Source: Chrysoperla carnea (lineage: Eukaryota; Arthropoda; Insecta; Neuroptera; Chrysopidae). From it: a stretch of 64,000 bases of DNA. The notes under the pieces were generated by a model. It had not been told where the DNA came from and made no database searches. It saw nothing but the letters and a program-made list of their open reading frames with translations. Below, one piece after another: positions 17,201 to 28,250 of the stretch. The DNA lies in assembly GCF_905475395.1 (NCBI RefSeq), contig NC_058341.1, forward strand, positions 73,157,597 to 73,221,596, read 5' to 3'. The translations under genes and the position numbers were made by a program. Within the stretch, counting starts at the first letter, position 1; each line of letters begins with the position of its first letter.

Positions 17201-20200
17201 TGAAGAGAAGCCGTAAAAATACAGGTGAGAATCATGTTTTATTTAAGCATTGCAATTTTTTACACTATGCGCTTTAATTAAAGATCTTCCATCACACCGT
17301 TCTCCTTCACCGCCGCTGAAAATATTTAATGACGGGACATCACCATCAACATCTAGAGCTAATGATGAAGATTCTCATCCAAGGTGCACACCCATCCCTC
17401 CATCAGAAGAAAGCAATAACTGGATTGCCATAACTTGCTTCAATAACAGAGTATTTGCTGGGAGATTGGACAACAACGAAAATAGTAAGAGAATCTTAAA
17501 ACTTTTTTAAGCAGAAAGAAACATTAGTTCTTAATAAAATTATGGAGTACTTATCATTACATAACTCAATTAAAATTTCACTGGGTTTAAAATGTGATTT
17601 CATAATAAAAAAAGGCGATGCAGAAGTTACCGATAATTTTCACTTGGTGTTAAAACTTGTTCATTACGATCTTGCCTCCGATTTTAACACATGGTATAAT
17701 GATTCATTAACAAATCTTGAAACTCGCTTGAGATTTTCAAAGATTTTCAACAAAGAGGGTCGGGTGCTGTTTTAGATAAAATTTTATGCTTAGAATTAAA
17801 TATTGCAAAATTCGATCCTATGAAAGGAGGGAGTTATATTGCACTCCCCCAAAAAATTATTCTTAAAAAAGCTTGCATCAACATTAAAAATAATGATGAT
17901 TTCTGCTTCGCCTATTGTTTAATAGCACATTTTAAGCAACCAGTTAAAAATCCTCATATTAATGCAAAATATCTACCAGATTTTAATAATTGCTGTATAT
18001 TTGATGATTTTAATCCTTTAAATAATAACAACCAAAATTTGCATCAAAAATATGATTTTAGGGGTGTTGAATTTCCTATGAAAATAAAAGATATCCCCAA
18101 AATTGAAAAAAACAATGACTTTTCGGTAAATGTTTATGAGTTATCAGATTCGGCTCTTGTAAATGGTCCATTATATTTTATTAGAGAGAAGAAAGAGAAA
18201 CATATAAATTTATTAATGATCAGTGATGATACTAAATTTCATTATTGTTTGATTACAAATTTATCCAGACTCTGTTCATCTCAACAGTCAAATCATGGGA
18301 GTGCAAAATTCTTCTGTGATAGATGTCTTCAACATTTCAATGAGAGACAAAAAGATAATGAACATTTAGAATTATGCGCAAACATTAACAATGTAAAGAT
18401 AATTTTTCCATCTGAAAAAGAATCTAAACATAAATTTAAAAATTATAGGCACAAATTAGCTGTTCCCTTCATTATTTACAGTGACTTTGAATGTTTTCTT
18501 CCTAAAGCGAGGGAAGATAACAATAATTCAAATACCACATATTTCCAACATCATGTAGCATACTCCGTGGCCATCCAAGTTGTTTGTTCCCATGACGTGA
18601 GGAATTCTTATTATTCATACCCTGGTCGGGATGCACCAAAATGGCTTATTGATAAATTAAAAGAGATTCTAGATGAAATAGAAATAATATATAAAACCAT
18701 AGAACCTATTCACATGACACTGGAAGATCAAATATCTTTCCATTCATCCACAGCTTGTCATATCTATGAAAATCCTTTTCTAGAAGGTCAAGTTAAGTTT
18801 CTTGATCATTGCCATCTAAATTCCACATCAGTGAATCCTTTATCAAATTACCGTGGTCCAGCCCATGAGGAGTGCAATCTTAATTTCACTCTTCCAAATT
18901 TTGTTCCAGTAATATTTCATAATGGTTCGCAATATGATTTTAATTTATTTATTCGCGAACTTGGCTATGATGATGGAGAAATTAGAGCCATACCTATAAA
19001 CAGCGAGCGTTATATTTCATTTTCAAAGAAAATGAACTCATTATATGTGAGATTTATTGATTCATGTAGATTTATGTAAAGCTCACTTGATAGCTTAGTA
19101 AAAAATTTAGATAGATGATACTCAATTTCGTATTCTTGAAAATGAAATTGGAGAAGCTCACCCACATTTAGGCTTATTGAAACAAAAAGGAATTTTTCCT
19201 TATGATTATATTACTGGTTGGGATAAGTTGGAAGAGTGCAGTTTACCGGATAAAAGGAAATTTTATAATCAACTTACGTATAGTGATATATCTGATGAAG
19301 AATATGAACATGCGAAAGATATATAAAATAAATTCAATGTAAGTAATTTGGGTAAATATGCTGATCTTTATTTAAAATGTTATGCATTACTTTTAGCATG
19401 TATTTTTGAAAATTTCCGAAAGGTTTGCTTCTCTACATACGGTCTCGATGCAGTCTATTATTACGCAATACCAGGGTTAACATTTGACGCAATGTTAAAA
19501 TTCTCAAGTAGAGCTGGATTTAATTACAGATATCAATATTCTAAATTTTGTGGAGAATTCTATTAGCGGTGGCTTAACCATTGCAGTAAAAAGATATGCT
19601 GAAAGTAATAATCCCTACATGCAAAATTATAATCCTAATTTACCGGAAAGTTATATTGTTTATTTGGATGCAATGGATTAGCCATGTCTCAACCTCTTCC
19701 ATTATGTGATTTTAAATTTCTATCTCCTCAGGAAATACAGGATTTTAATATTCAAACTGATGTTAATGGAGAGTATGGCTACATGCTTGAGGTTGACATT
19801 AACTACCCACAAGGCTTACATGACGCACATAACGACTTCCCCTTTTTACCAGAACTTCAGGTAATAAATAAACAAAAAAAAATGGTAACAACTTTTTACA
19901 ATAAACAAAAATATATTTTACATCTAAAAAATTTGCAACAAGCCCTAAAGTACAGATTAGAATTAACAGCCAGATACAGAATCTTGCGTTTTCGCCAATC
20001 ATTGTGGTTGAAAAAGTATATAGATTTGAATACAGAGAAGAGGGTGAATGCAAGAAATTCATTTGAAAAAGATTTCTTCAAACTCATGAATAATGCAATG
20101 TTTGGCAAAACAATGGAATCTGTGCGTAAAAGGCAAAAACGTAAATTGGTTTCAAAATATGAGGGTAAAAATGGAGTGCGTAACTTGATTTGTTCTCCAT

Positions 20201-20532
20201 ATTGTAAAAAATTAACAGTTATTGGGAATAATTTGATGGTAATTGAATTAAATCAATTTGAACTCAAATTTGAATATCCAATTATTGTAGGAGCGGCTGT
20301 TCTTGAACTATCTAAATATTCAATGTTTGATTTTCATTATGGATGTATGAAAAAATGGTTCAATAACATTTCCCTTATGTATTCTGATACAGACAGCCTT
20401 GTATACCACATAATTAGAACAGACTCAGTAAATGAAAAAAAATGTATATGAAAGAATAAAGGAGAGTATTGACATGTTTGATACATCAGATTATCCCGAA
20501 AATAATGTTTACAAAATTCCTACGGCTAAATA
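17201..20532 (+). pseudogene. Spliced protein-primed DNA polymerase B, decayed
   Basis: Start exon (to 17224; LKRSRKNTG block, ATG mutated to ATA), phase-1 intron 17225-17283, then the main body: CFNNRVFAGRL, the ACINIKNNDDFCFAY N-terminal domain (~17870), exonuclease motif YSDFECFLP (~18480), HNGSQYDFN, motif B (MNNAMFGKTMES, ~20090) and motif C (YSDTDSL, ~20385). Lesions: a 10-bp tandem duplication near 17735-17754, TAA at 19076-19078, a stop near 19325, frameshifts near 19520, and a ~10-bp deletion in motif A (about 19670). The gene ends near 20532, where it meets the dUTPase tail to tail. Confidence 0.82.
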
Positions 20533-20543
20533 AATAAATAAAT

Positions 20544-20936
20544 TTATAAATTTTCAACTTCTTCAATTTCAGGATAGTAAATTTTTTGACAAATTAATTG
20601 AACAACACGATCACTCTTCTTAATTATAAACGGTGTATCAGAGTGATTAAATAAAACTACTTTTAAATTTCCACGATAGTCCTCATCTACAACTCCAGCT
20701 CCAACATCAATTCCATTTTTAAATGCTAATCCTGAACGTGGTACGATACATCCATAACATCCATGAGGAAGCTTAATTTGAATATCAATTGCAAATATTT
20801 CCCTACCATGTACAGATACTAAACCATCACAGGCAGCTCTTAAATCATAACCAGCAGCTATTTCAGATCCTTTAGTTGGTATACTTGCGTTTTCAGATAA
20901 TTTTATAAAGCGAAGTTTTACTTGTTTAGTCAACAT
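20544..20936 (-). CDS. dUTPase (trimeric type), lacking motif V
   Basis: 130 aa, ATG at 20936. Motif I AGYDLRAA (~28-35), motif II PRSGLA (~66-71), motif III GIDVGAGVVDEDYRGNLKV with the catalytic Asp (~75-93) and motif IV SDRVVQLI (~108-115) are all present. The chain ends EIEEVENL, where other family members continue to the glycine-rich motif V (RG..GFGSTG) that closes over the substrate. Either the 3' end was lost at the junction with polB (12 bp away), or it relies on a reduced active site. It would keep dUTP low during element replication. Confidence 0.82.
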   Translation of the reverse strand: MLTKQVKLRFIKLSENASIPTKGSEIAAGYDLRAACDGLVSVHGREIFAIDIQIKLPHGCYGCIVPRSGLAFKNGIDVGAGVVDEDYRGNLKVVLFNHSDTPFIIKKSDRVVQLICQKIYYPEIEEVENL

Positions 20937-21483
20937 TTTGAAAATCTATAATGTATAAATTAAGAAAGAACGAAGATTGTTAAATAGTTAAATCTATCAA
21001 GGCTATTTAAATTATTTTGTAATATAAATAATAATAATGTGTTTTAATTTGGATTGAATTAATTACACATGAGAGCTAAGTAAACATAATATATTACTAA
21101 TATTATAAATTACTAAATATTATATTTTGATATATGTGTAATAAAATAATGAATATATTATTGATGCAATAATGCGTAATATAAAACATTTTTTAATATG
21201 TGATTTAGATTGTAAAGGTTGGTCAAATATTTTTTTTGGTGCGTATTACAATTTAGGTATTAAACATCTTTGTTGTCTTTAAATAAATTAACCTTTATTA
21301 ATATTTTTAATGGAAAAATTTTAATTAAATGCATATATTATTTCTTAACAAATAATGCGTCATATAATTTAAGTAACAAAAAATTGTTTTTAAATGTCAA
21401 ATGTCAATAAATATCCTATTTAAATATGTAATAAATATTCAGCCAAGAGACTTTCCAGATGATAAAAGAAGTGACGTCAACGG
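20937..21483. other. AT-rich gap with Polinton-end-like sequence
   Basis: No ORF. The stretch 21238-21420 (GCGTATTACAATTTAGGTATT, AATGGAAAAATTTTAA, TAAATGTCAAATGTCAATAA) is similar, in inverted orientation, to 48180-48480 next to the right terminal-repeat arm, and its last part also to 9610-9650. It is probably a subterminal Polinton piece. Confidence 0.4.
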
Positions 21484-22050
21484 ATGGGTCAACTCTCCGA
21501 AATGTACCCAGACGTACCGGCCATTTTCAAATTGGAACAATTTTTAATGAAGTATAATTGTACACCTATTGGAAATACGTTAGCGTTACCTGTTTATAAT
21601 TTAAATAATTTTAGAACTTATGGCCGAGAATCAAGTTATTACCAAAAAATAGTTAACTTAACTAACAGAAATTTTCAATTTAAAAGTATTACAGAATTAC
21701 ACGAGTTGCATAGTAATTCTAATGGCTTTTTTTTATTTATCAACATAAACAAATGTCAATTATTAAGAGGCTCATCATACATAGAATTGCCAAAATATAT
21801 TATATTAAAGCGAAACAAGTCTGTATGAATGTTAAAACTAATGATGATGCTTGCTTTGCATAGGCAGTAATTTCAGCTCTACATCCAGTAAGGATGAATT
21901 CAAACAGAATAAGTTCATATCCACACTATTCGAACGTTTTACATTATTCGACATTCGACATTAAAAGGTATTAGATTTCCAATGACATTGAAACAAATCC
22001 TCGAATTTGAAAAATTAAATGGACTAATTATAAATGTATATATTTTAAAC
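21484..22050 (+). pseudogene. polB N-terminal domain fragment
   Basis: An open stretch to 21828 followed by frames with stops. It carries the polB N-terminal landmarks RGSSYIELPKYI, then in another frame a C-x-NVK-x-NDD-ACFA block, an AVISALHPV block and a YPHYS segment. These correspond to the region before the exonuclease domain of the polymerases at 17.8 and 57.7 kb, but the sequence is clearly diverged and comes from a different Polinton lineage. Confidence 0.6.
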
Positions 22051-22174
22051 TTTTGTAAAAAAACGAAATATAGTAGTAGAAGAGTCAGCCCACTCCTGGC
22101 CCAAAAGAATGGTACACTTTTCCAAAAAGGGCAAACCTAGGTGAATGTTGGAAACCTCGGTTGAATGCGAAGTT

Positions 22175-22340
22175 GGAGGGGATAGATGACGTCATTGGCT
22201 TTGACCAATAGTAGCGCTGTAAAAATCAAGATGGCGTCGGGAGGTGTGGTTGAATTGGTGGGGTGGAATGGCTGCCTAAGCATAAACGGGGAATTACCAG
22301 GTGACGTCATTGGCTTTGACCAATAGTGGCGCTGTAGTCG
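22175..22340. repeat. GC-rich segment with two CRE-CCAAT repeats
   Basis: GTGACGTCATTGGCTTTGAC followed by CAATAGTGGCGCTGTA occurs at about 22299-22336 and, with small changes, at 22186-22220. Each copy has a palindromic TGACGTCA and CCAAT elements in both orientations. The local base composition is far more GC-rich than the window. It may be an upstream promoter element or a repeat end. Confidence 0.5.
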
Positions 22341-22404
22341 GCGGAGAGTGAATGGACTGAACGGGGGACGGGACGTTGACATTTGTGATGATTAAATTTA
22401 AAAA

Positions 22405-22620
22405 TAGCTGGAATAGATAACATTTGACCTTGTTGTTGTTATGACTATAATTTACGGCATTTTTTTTTTTTTTTTTTTTTTTTAATAAAAAATTATTTGG
22501 AATAGATAAGACTTGTTGTTACGACTGTGGAGGATGTCAGTCGTATAATATTCTTTAATCTTGTTTTCGGAAATTTTTTTAATTGGAGAAAAAATAGTTG
22601 GAATAGATAACATTTACTGA
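22405..22620. repeat. Three copies of a TGGAATAGATAA motif and a T tract
   Basis: TGGAATAGATAA(C/G)A recurs at about 22410, 22498 and 22599, twice followed by TTGTTGTTA(C/T)GACT. A poly-T run occupies about 22451-22482. No gene; apparent degenerate tandem repeats of ~90-100 bp. Confidence 0.4.
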
Positions 22621-22732
22621 GAAGTCATCAACCTGTTCAAACTTCTTTGAATCGTCTTTGTTCTTAAAATAATTTTACACGTGTTATGAGATTAGATAAT
22701 AATTTCTGGGGGATTTTTGGAGTGGTGGTAAT

Positions 22733-22802
22733 CATATAAAAAAGGCGCTCGACATTACGGTAATATCAGTTTTCATACATTACGGTAGTATCGGTTTTCA
22801 TT
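22733..22802 (+). promoter_or_regulatory. TATA box and tandem ATTACGGTA start-site repeats
   Basis: CATATAAAAAAGG at 22735-22747, followed by two ~25-bp tandem repeats (CATTACGGTAATATCAGTTTTCAT and a near copy split at ≤24 bp), each holding an initiator-like TCAGT/TCGGT. It lies ~100 bp before the ATG at 22882. Confidence 0.5.
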
Positions 22803-22881
22803 AAATATTCATAATATTAATCAAAAAAATAGAGCAGAATTAAAATTATTAAGTGATTGTGTAGTGCGACCATGCATAAAA

Positions 22882-23274
22882 ATGGACGACTTGCCGCTGA
22901 AAACGAAAATAACCATACTAAAAATGGAGCGAATTCAAACGAAACATGGGCCATCAATAAAAGTTTTACTGGATGTAAGCCTAGATGGTACGGAAAACGA
23001 GGGAGTTTTTCGGCCATCTAGGTTTGCGGTGTTGACGGACAACATGATTAAATTATTTAACACGAAACCGGGGTATTTGAGGGTGGAGGAGAAAATTGGA
23101 AGAAGTCACCAATTAACGCTGCGCCTATTCGAAGACGATGTAGACGAAGATTGTGTACACATCGAAGAAAGTCAAGCATTATTTTTAAATAATTCCTATA
23201 TTGAATTTTGTTACTGCAAGATTTATATATTTTATTGTTATTGTTACAAAAAAAATTGTAGTTTATGTTTTTGA
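22882..23274 (+). CDS. OB-fold-like ssDNA-binding protein candidate
   Basis: 130 aa from ATG 22882. The segment KITILKMERIQTKHGPSIKVLLDVSLDG followed by FRPSRF (residues ~7-48) is a pattern I associate with single-strand-binding-like OB folds encoded beside Polintons in arthropods (a '...TK.G..VV.ELD...FLP.R' motif). A relative lies at 54448-54729 (FKTKHGQK, VVELENVLLFLPNRY). The last ~25 codons (Cys/Tyr-rich) may be read-through into non-coding DNA. A role in replication is inference. Own TATA box upstream. Confidence 0.5.
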   Translation: MDDLPLKTKITILKMERIQTKHGPSIKVLLDVSLDGTENEGVFRPSRFAVLTDNMIKLFNTKPGYLRVEEKIGRSHQLTLRLFEDDVDEDCVHIEESQALFLNNSYIEFCYCKIYIFYCYCYKKNCSLCF

Positions 23275-23309
23275 TATTTAAAAAAAAAAAAAACAATAAT
23301 ACTAAATAT

Positions 23310-23916
23310 ATGATGGATATTTTTGAAAAAAATGGTGTTTATTTTAATTCAATACAATTATGGGGTACAATGTCGCTACAAAATCATATTGATATGTTTC
23401 AAAATTCGGAGATGATTTACCCTGAATATTTTAATGTGAGTATTGTTTGATAAGATCTGTTTAGAAAATTGTAACCAAATATTTTTATAGATGGAATTTT
23501 ATCAACTTATGGAGGCATGTCGTTGGAGTATACCTACAAAGTTAATAGACGCATTACGATATTCTTATTTAGAAGTTGATGATTGCTTTCTTATTGCTGC
23601 ATTTGTAGTAAGAAATTGTTTGGATCCAATCTTATTTGTAAATTATGCGAAAAAGTTCAACTGCTTTAAAAGAAATTTCAATCAGTTTGAAATATTACTA
23701 AATGAATGTTGTGATGATCTTACCCATGGAAGTAACTTGAGAAAAAATTGGGGTACATACGATATCCGCCGAAAACAATGGATTGATGATAGTGCTAGAC
23801 ATGATGAGAGAATGTTTTTATGGTATCAACAAATAGATCCTAAAATTCTCTGTAGAATGCTATACCAACAAATGGATGGTGGAAATATACCGAAATGGTT
23901 TGAGCCATGGATATGA
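23310..23916 (+). CDS. Two-exon gene, unknown 184-aa protein
   Basis: Exon 1 23310-23435 (42 codons, phase 0), intron 23436-23490 (GTGAGT...TTATAG), exon 2 23491-23916. The splice joins two open frames precisely. The protein is rich in aromatic and Cys residues (VDDCFLIAAFVVRNCLDP, ending KWFEPWI), with no membrane segment or known domain. It follows the OB-like gene on the same strand and is probably part of the same mobile element. A polyadenylation-like AATAAA occurs downstream near 24050. Confidence 0.5.
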
Positions 23917-24184
23917 GTTACAAATTGTAATGAAATAGGCAGATATGATTGTGAAAGAAATAGTGATGCTCATGACTGTATATAGAAATAAAAACATGAA
24001 TATGATTGTCTATGATAAGTTTTTAAAAAATGTGTTTGTATTTACAATAAAAAACACCTATAATTTAATTAATATTTGTTTTGTTTTATCTATGAAATGA
24101 CCTCCCCACCTTATTTTGAGGTTATAAATACACCTTGTTTGTGACAATTATATTCACACCATCAAGTAATTTTGAGTAATAAAC

Positions 24185-24780
24185 ATGAATCAAAAATACA
24201 TTTCTATTACAACAATATTTTTATATTGTTTTGTGTTTGTGAAAAGTGCTTCAATAAAATTTCTTGATCACATTAACCCAGTCCACAATCACATCGAAAA
24301 TTCGTATCTGACTACGGACATGCAGGAGTGGTACACTGATCATGTCAAAAACTATTTATTGAAAAAATTGGAAGAATTCCAGGAACGCGATAGCGGTTGG
24401 GCCCTTGACATGATCATAAATATTCGAGTCCACATGAATAAGTACTCTCCAATCACAGCTGGAACATTTTGTGAACTACCATCTGCAATTAAATGTAGAA
24501 AAGCTGTGATTAATGTCCAGAATGATGACCAACATTGCTTTTTATGGTCAATAATGTCAGCACTTTACCCGGTTGAAAAGCATCCTCAACGCTTGAATAA
24601 GTACCCGCACTATAGTCATTATTTGAAATATGATGGATTAAAGTTTCCCATGTCTCTAGATCAATTAATAAACTTGAAAAGATGAACCCGCATTTATCGA
24701 TTAACGTGCACGGTTACAATATCTCTTTTATTCCCAAAATTTTCCGTACAGAAATTTTCCCTGTACGCGTTAGTTCAAAC
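24185..24780 (+). pseudogene. polB N-terminal fragment behind a signal-peptide-like start
   Basis: TATA-like TTATAAATAC at ~24123 precedes the ATG at 24185. The first ~22 residues (a hydrophobic ISITTIFLYCFVFVKSAS core) look like a signal peptide. The rest is the polB N-terminal domain: GTFCELP, INVQNDDQHCFLWSIMSALYPVE, YPHYSHYLKYDGLKFPM. After the stop at 24683-24685 the homology continues in another frame (NPHLSINVHGY, EIFPVRVS) to ~24780, so a 1-nt shift broke it. The product as it stands is 166 aa. Either a chance fusion or a secreted derivative. Confidence 0.55.
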
Positions 24781-24789
24781 ACTGCGGGA

Positions 24790-25146
24790 GTAGGGGTAAA
24801 ATGCCGATTCAAAAACATTTTGGACTTTTCTTTTAGTTTTCTTATATGACCTAAAACGAACTTGAGTGCATTGTCTGAGAGAGGTCATTGAACTGCATTG
24901 GATGCATTTTTTGGGAAAGTGCATTGCCCAAAGGGTCATTGCATTGTTTACTTTTGATTGCATTGTTTACTGATGATGACGTATTGTTTCAACAATTAAT
25001 TCAACAATGAGAACCTTCTCACTCTATAGTCGCTGTCCAAATGAAGTATGAAGTTAAGATGCTAGTATAGAAATATACTTTTTTTAAAAAAACAAGAGAT
25101 AGCAGTGGGATTTGAACGCTGGTTTCCTGGATGCGAGACTGATCAC
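24790..25146. other. Gene-free stretch with a tRNA-like fragment
   Basis: No supported ORF. GCATTG/TGCATT motifs recur about seven times between 24870 and 24970. At 25085-25150, the minus strand carries a tRNA T-arm-like GTTCAAATCCCACT preceded by GGAAACCAGC, similar to the tRNA-derived sequence at 12222; probably a SINE remnant. Confidence 0.4.
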
Positions 25147-25345
25147 TCAAAACTGGTTTTTTCAATTATAATATGAATATAATTATTTTGATAAGATTAA
25201 TAAACTTTGCACCTGAAAATAATGAAGGACAAAAAGTTGTATACATGAAAACTTTCAAAACTGGTTTTTTCAATTACAATATGAATATAATTATTTTGAT
25301 AAGATTAATAAACTTTGCACCTGAAAATAGTGAAGGACATTGTAA
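25147..25345. repeat. 108-bp tandem duplication
   Basis: Two copies with a 108-bp period (AACTGGTTTTTTCAATTA at 25151 and 25259), differing at a few positions. Non-coding. Confidence 0.7.
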
Positions 25346-25533
25346 AAAAAATCTTTAATTTATTCCATTCTATTTTCAATAGATTGATAAACTTGAAGTA
25401 TTTATGGAAACTTGATGTTTTAAACACCCATAGTACATATAGTAAATCGGTATTTTAAATTTTGTCACAGATGGTTATTATGAGAAGTGTTTCTAAAAAA
25501 ATACTTATTATGTAAATATTTATGTTTATTTTT

Positions 25534-26181
25534 TCAAAGTATAAAAAACTTATTTAATATTAATTCTTTTATTTCTAGATAATCACCAATATTATTGCTT
25601 GCTGACCACTTCTCACTCCCGCAAACATTTTCCTCAGTTTGATCTATTTGTATAAATTCACCATTAGCATTCACAGGAGACTTAATTTTCGTCAACAACC
25701 ATCTCCATTTATCTAGATTTTTTGAAAATGGATAAAATTTCAGGTTTATATTTCTTGCTTTACATGTATTACTAAGACATTCCAATGCTTTAACTCTACC
25801 ATGGCTTATGCATGTAATTAATCCATCATACAAATATTTGTCTAAGCTATTTTTCTTTAAAAATACTTCAATTACTCCATCAAATTCAGTTGATCCGTTG
25901 AATGATTCCTTAATTTCTTGAAAATGTTGTTTGAGTTGGTGGATGTGTATTATTTTATATTTAATTAAACAATCAATTATATGGTGATGATTTCGTTTGA
26001 CTGCCATAGATAAAAAACTTGATAGAATAAATTTTGGATATTTTGCTAAAATGTATTCTATAAGCTCAAGATTACCATATCGAAGCGCGGCAATGTAGAA
26101 CTCTAAATGCACATTATATTCATCTACTTGTATTTCATTGTTGAGGCTTTCAATTGTTAACTTACGTAAGCTAGCCAACAT
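25534..26181 (-). CDS. Ankyrin-like repeat protein, 215 aa
   Basis: ATG at 26181. Residues ~28-80 show degenerate ankyrin-type units (FYIAALRYGNLELIEYILAK; FLSMAVKRNHHHIIDCLIKY), followed by further helical pairs (LITCISHGRVKALECL). The C-terminal third is not repeat-like. No signal peptide or membrane segment. Ankyrin-like proteins of this loose kind are common in large DNA viruses and in insects; here it stands alone among Polinton debris. No intron needed. Function unknown. Confidence 0.5.
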   Translation of the reverse strand: MLASLRKLTIESLNNEIQVDEYNVHLEFYIAALRYGNLELIEYILAKYPKFILSSFLSMAVKRNHHHIIDCLIKYKIIHIHQLKQHFQEIKESFNGSTEFDGVIEVFLKKNSLDKYLYDGLITCISHGRVKALECLSNTCKARNINLKFYPFSKNLDKWRWLLTKIKSPVNANGEFIQIDQTEENVCGSEKWSASNNIGDYLEIKELILNKFFIL

Positions 26182-26639
26182 GTTTCAAACAGATGTATTT
26201 AACAGCAATTAACGTGATTTTATATCACCAAAAGAATCCCTACCAATATTCAAACATTTGCAGGTTAACAAAAATATATATTTTAATCAAAATAATAATA
26301 ATTATAATAATATATTTGTCATAGATAGAAATACATGGCTAACGTTAAATACATTAGTTATATACAGTGCATTAAATTTACATTAAATAATACACATGGT
26401 AAAAATATTAACACATGGTATACAATAATTTTTTTCATTACTAATGACCGACCACACATGATTTTTTTACATTGTATCATTATTTATTATTATAGAATAT
26501 GATTATTAAGAAAGAATTTATTTTTTTAATACTTCCCTATACAGATTACTACATATATATTAATAATCAACTAAAATAGACTCTTCTAATTTTTTCTTTG
26601 TATGATTATTTTTTATACTTCCATATACATATAATTTAT
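26182..26639. other. AT-rich gap, no gene seen
   Basis: Low-complexity AT-rich DNA without an ORF or a repeat that I can match elsewhere in the window. Confidence 0.4.
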
Positions 26640-27118
26640 CTATTCGCAATAAGAGTCATGGATTCTATAAAAATTTGTAATTGCACATTTACCCTTATGC
26701 ATTAAACATCTATTGAAACACTTTTTTTCACTTTCTTTATATAGCTCCTCGTCAAAATGCCACATATCTTCAATATTGGATACCACAACATTAAATAACT
26801 CTGCACACCACTCAACTTTTTCATTACCTTTCACAATAATGTTGTCAGTTTCTTCTTTTTTTAAAATGGAATTAACAATAAATTTCACATCTTCTAATTC
26901 TGCTAAACCATCCTCCCAAGGCAATCAAGGCAATGGTAATAGTTGGTCAACCACTGATTCGATCTTTGTGCTTTTCGTCCCAGAAACTCCTTTCTATATG
27001 GTGGTTTCACTATAAAGTGTAAAATTTCATTACCATTTTTTAGAATTGCAATTTCTTTTAAAATAAAATTATTATCATCATATTTAAACCCATGCAAATC
27101 AACAATAGTCAAACTCAT
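26640..27118 (-). pseudogene. IIDLQGF-family gene, frameshifted (copy 5)
   Basis: ATG at 27118 (MSLTIVDLHGFK). Normal family blocks: FILKEIAILKNGNE, FIVKPPYRKEFL, NQWLTNYYHC. Near 26930, a 5-nt insertion (CCTTG on the minus strand, copying a neighbouring CCTTG) shifts the frame just before the W-E-D-G block, which continues in the other frame (WEDGLAELEDV, IIVKGNEKVEW, HDSYCE) to 26640. A diverged member: most of its non-essential positions differ from the copies at 10-12 kb. Confidence 0.65.
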
Positions 27119-27357
27119 ATCTATAATATGTTTTCACAAAAAATATGTGAATGTAATAAATATTTTTCCCTATATGTTGTTCTTATATAGGGAAATTAAG
27201 CATAAAAAATTGGATGTTCAGTTTATTCAAAATTCACCATATATCTATTATTCAACTTATGTAAAATGTACTATTTGTAAATATTTCATCTATCATTGAA
27301 ATAGGATGAAATCATAAGACTAAAATATTAATACAATAAATCAATTAAAGCTTCTTA

Positions 27358-28250
27358 CACTGTTAAAAATGTTTGTAAAATTACCATTTTTTTACTCAAC
27401 ATAAGGTGCTTAAATTACTAATCAGTGTTTACGAATTCAAATTATAACACATTTTGAGTAATTTTAAGCAATATATGAAAAAATTTACTAATATGCGGTG
27501 TAATTTTACAATCGTTAAGTATAAATTCTAGTTGTATTGTAATTTTACAAAACTGTTTATTAAATTTTTATAGCAAACTGCAAAAATTTACGAAAATTCT
27601 TAGTAATTTGAGTTACAAAATTTTTTTGGCAAATTTACAAAATATTTGATAGTTCATATTACCGTGAAGCAATGAAAATTTACGAACTTTTTTATTATTT
27701 TTACAATTTTGACTGTAAAATTATGTCACGCATTGTATAAATACTAAAAAACATTACTTCTCATAAGCTATATGTAATATTACTAAACTGTTTGTAAATT
27801 TTCGTGACCAAGCTTATCAAATTAACAAACATTTCTGGTCTTTTAATATAATAATTTTGTTATAAATTTACAAAAAAATTTTGTAATTTAAATTACAATC
27901 AAAGTATTAAAAACTCAAAACATCTTTTTGATAATTTTAAAATTTTTGTTGTAAAACAACTAAACGCACTGGAAAACTACTCAAAAACATTATTTTCTAT
28001 CAGCCCTGTGTAATTTCACTCAGCATTTTGTCAATTTTCATTACCAAACTTTTTAAATTTACAAAAATTGTTTGTGTTTCAAATGACTCATTTAGTTGTG
28101 AATTTACAAAAAAATTTTATATTATAAATACAACACAAGCATTGAAACTTTTTAAAATTTTTTTTATAATTTTACACTTTTTGTGGTCAAATTATTCAAT
28201 GCTTTTTAATTTCGATAAAAGATTTCAGTTTCCTTAAGCAACTTGTATTA
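27358..28250. repeat. 5' subterminal repeats of the EnSpm-like element
   Basis: Many short TTTACAAA/AATTTTGTAA motifs in both orientations. Larger degenerate units with a ~236-bp spacing are visible (GTAAATTTTCGTGACCAAGC near 27794 and GTCAATTTTCATTACCAAAC near 28030). Typical of transposase-binding subterminal regions in this superfamily. Confidence 0.55.

Noticed and set aside
19799..20108. Minus-strand ORFs within polB
   Set aside because: Antisense shadows of conserved polB motif B region.
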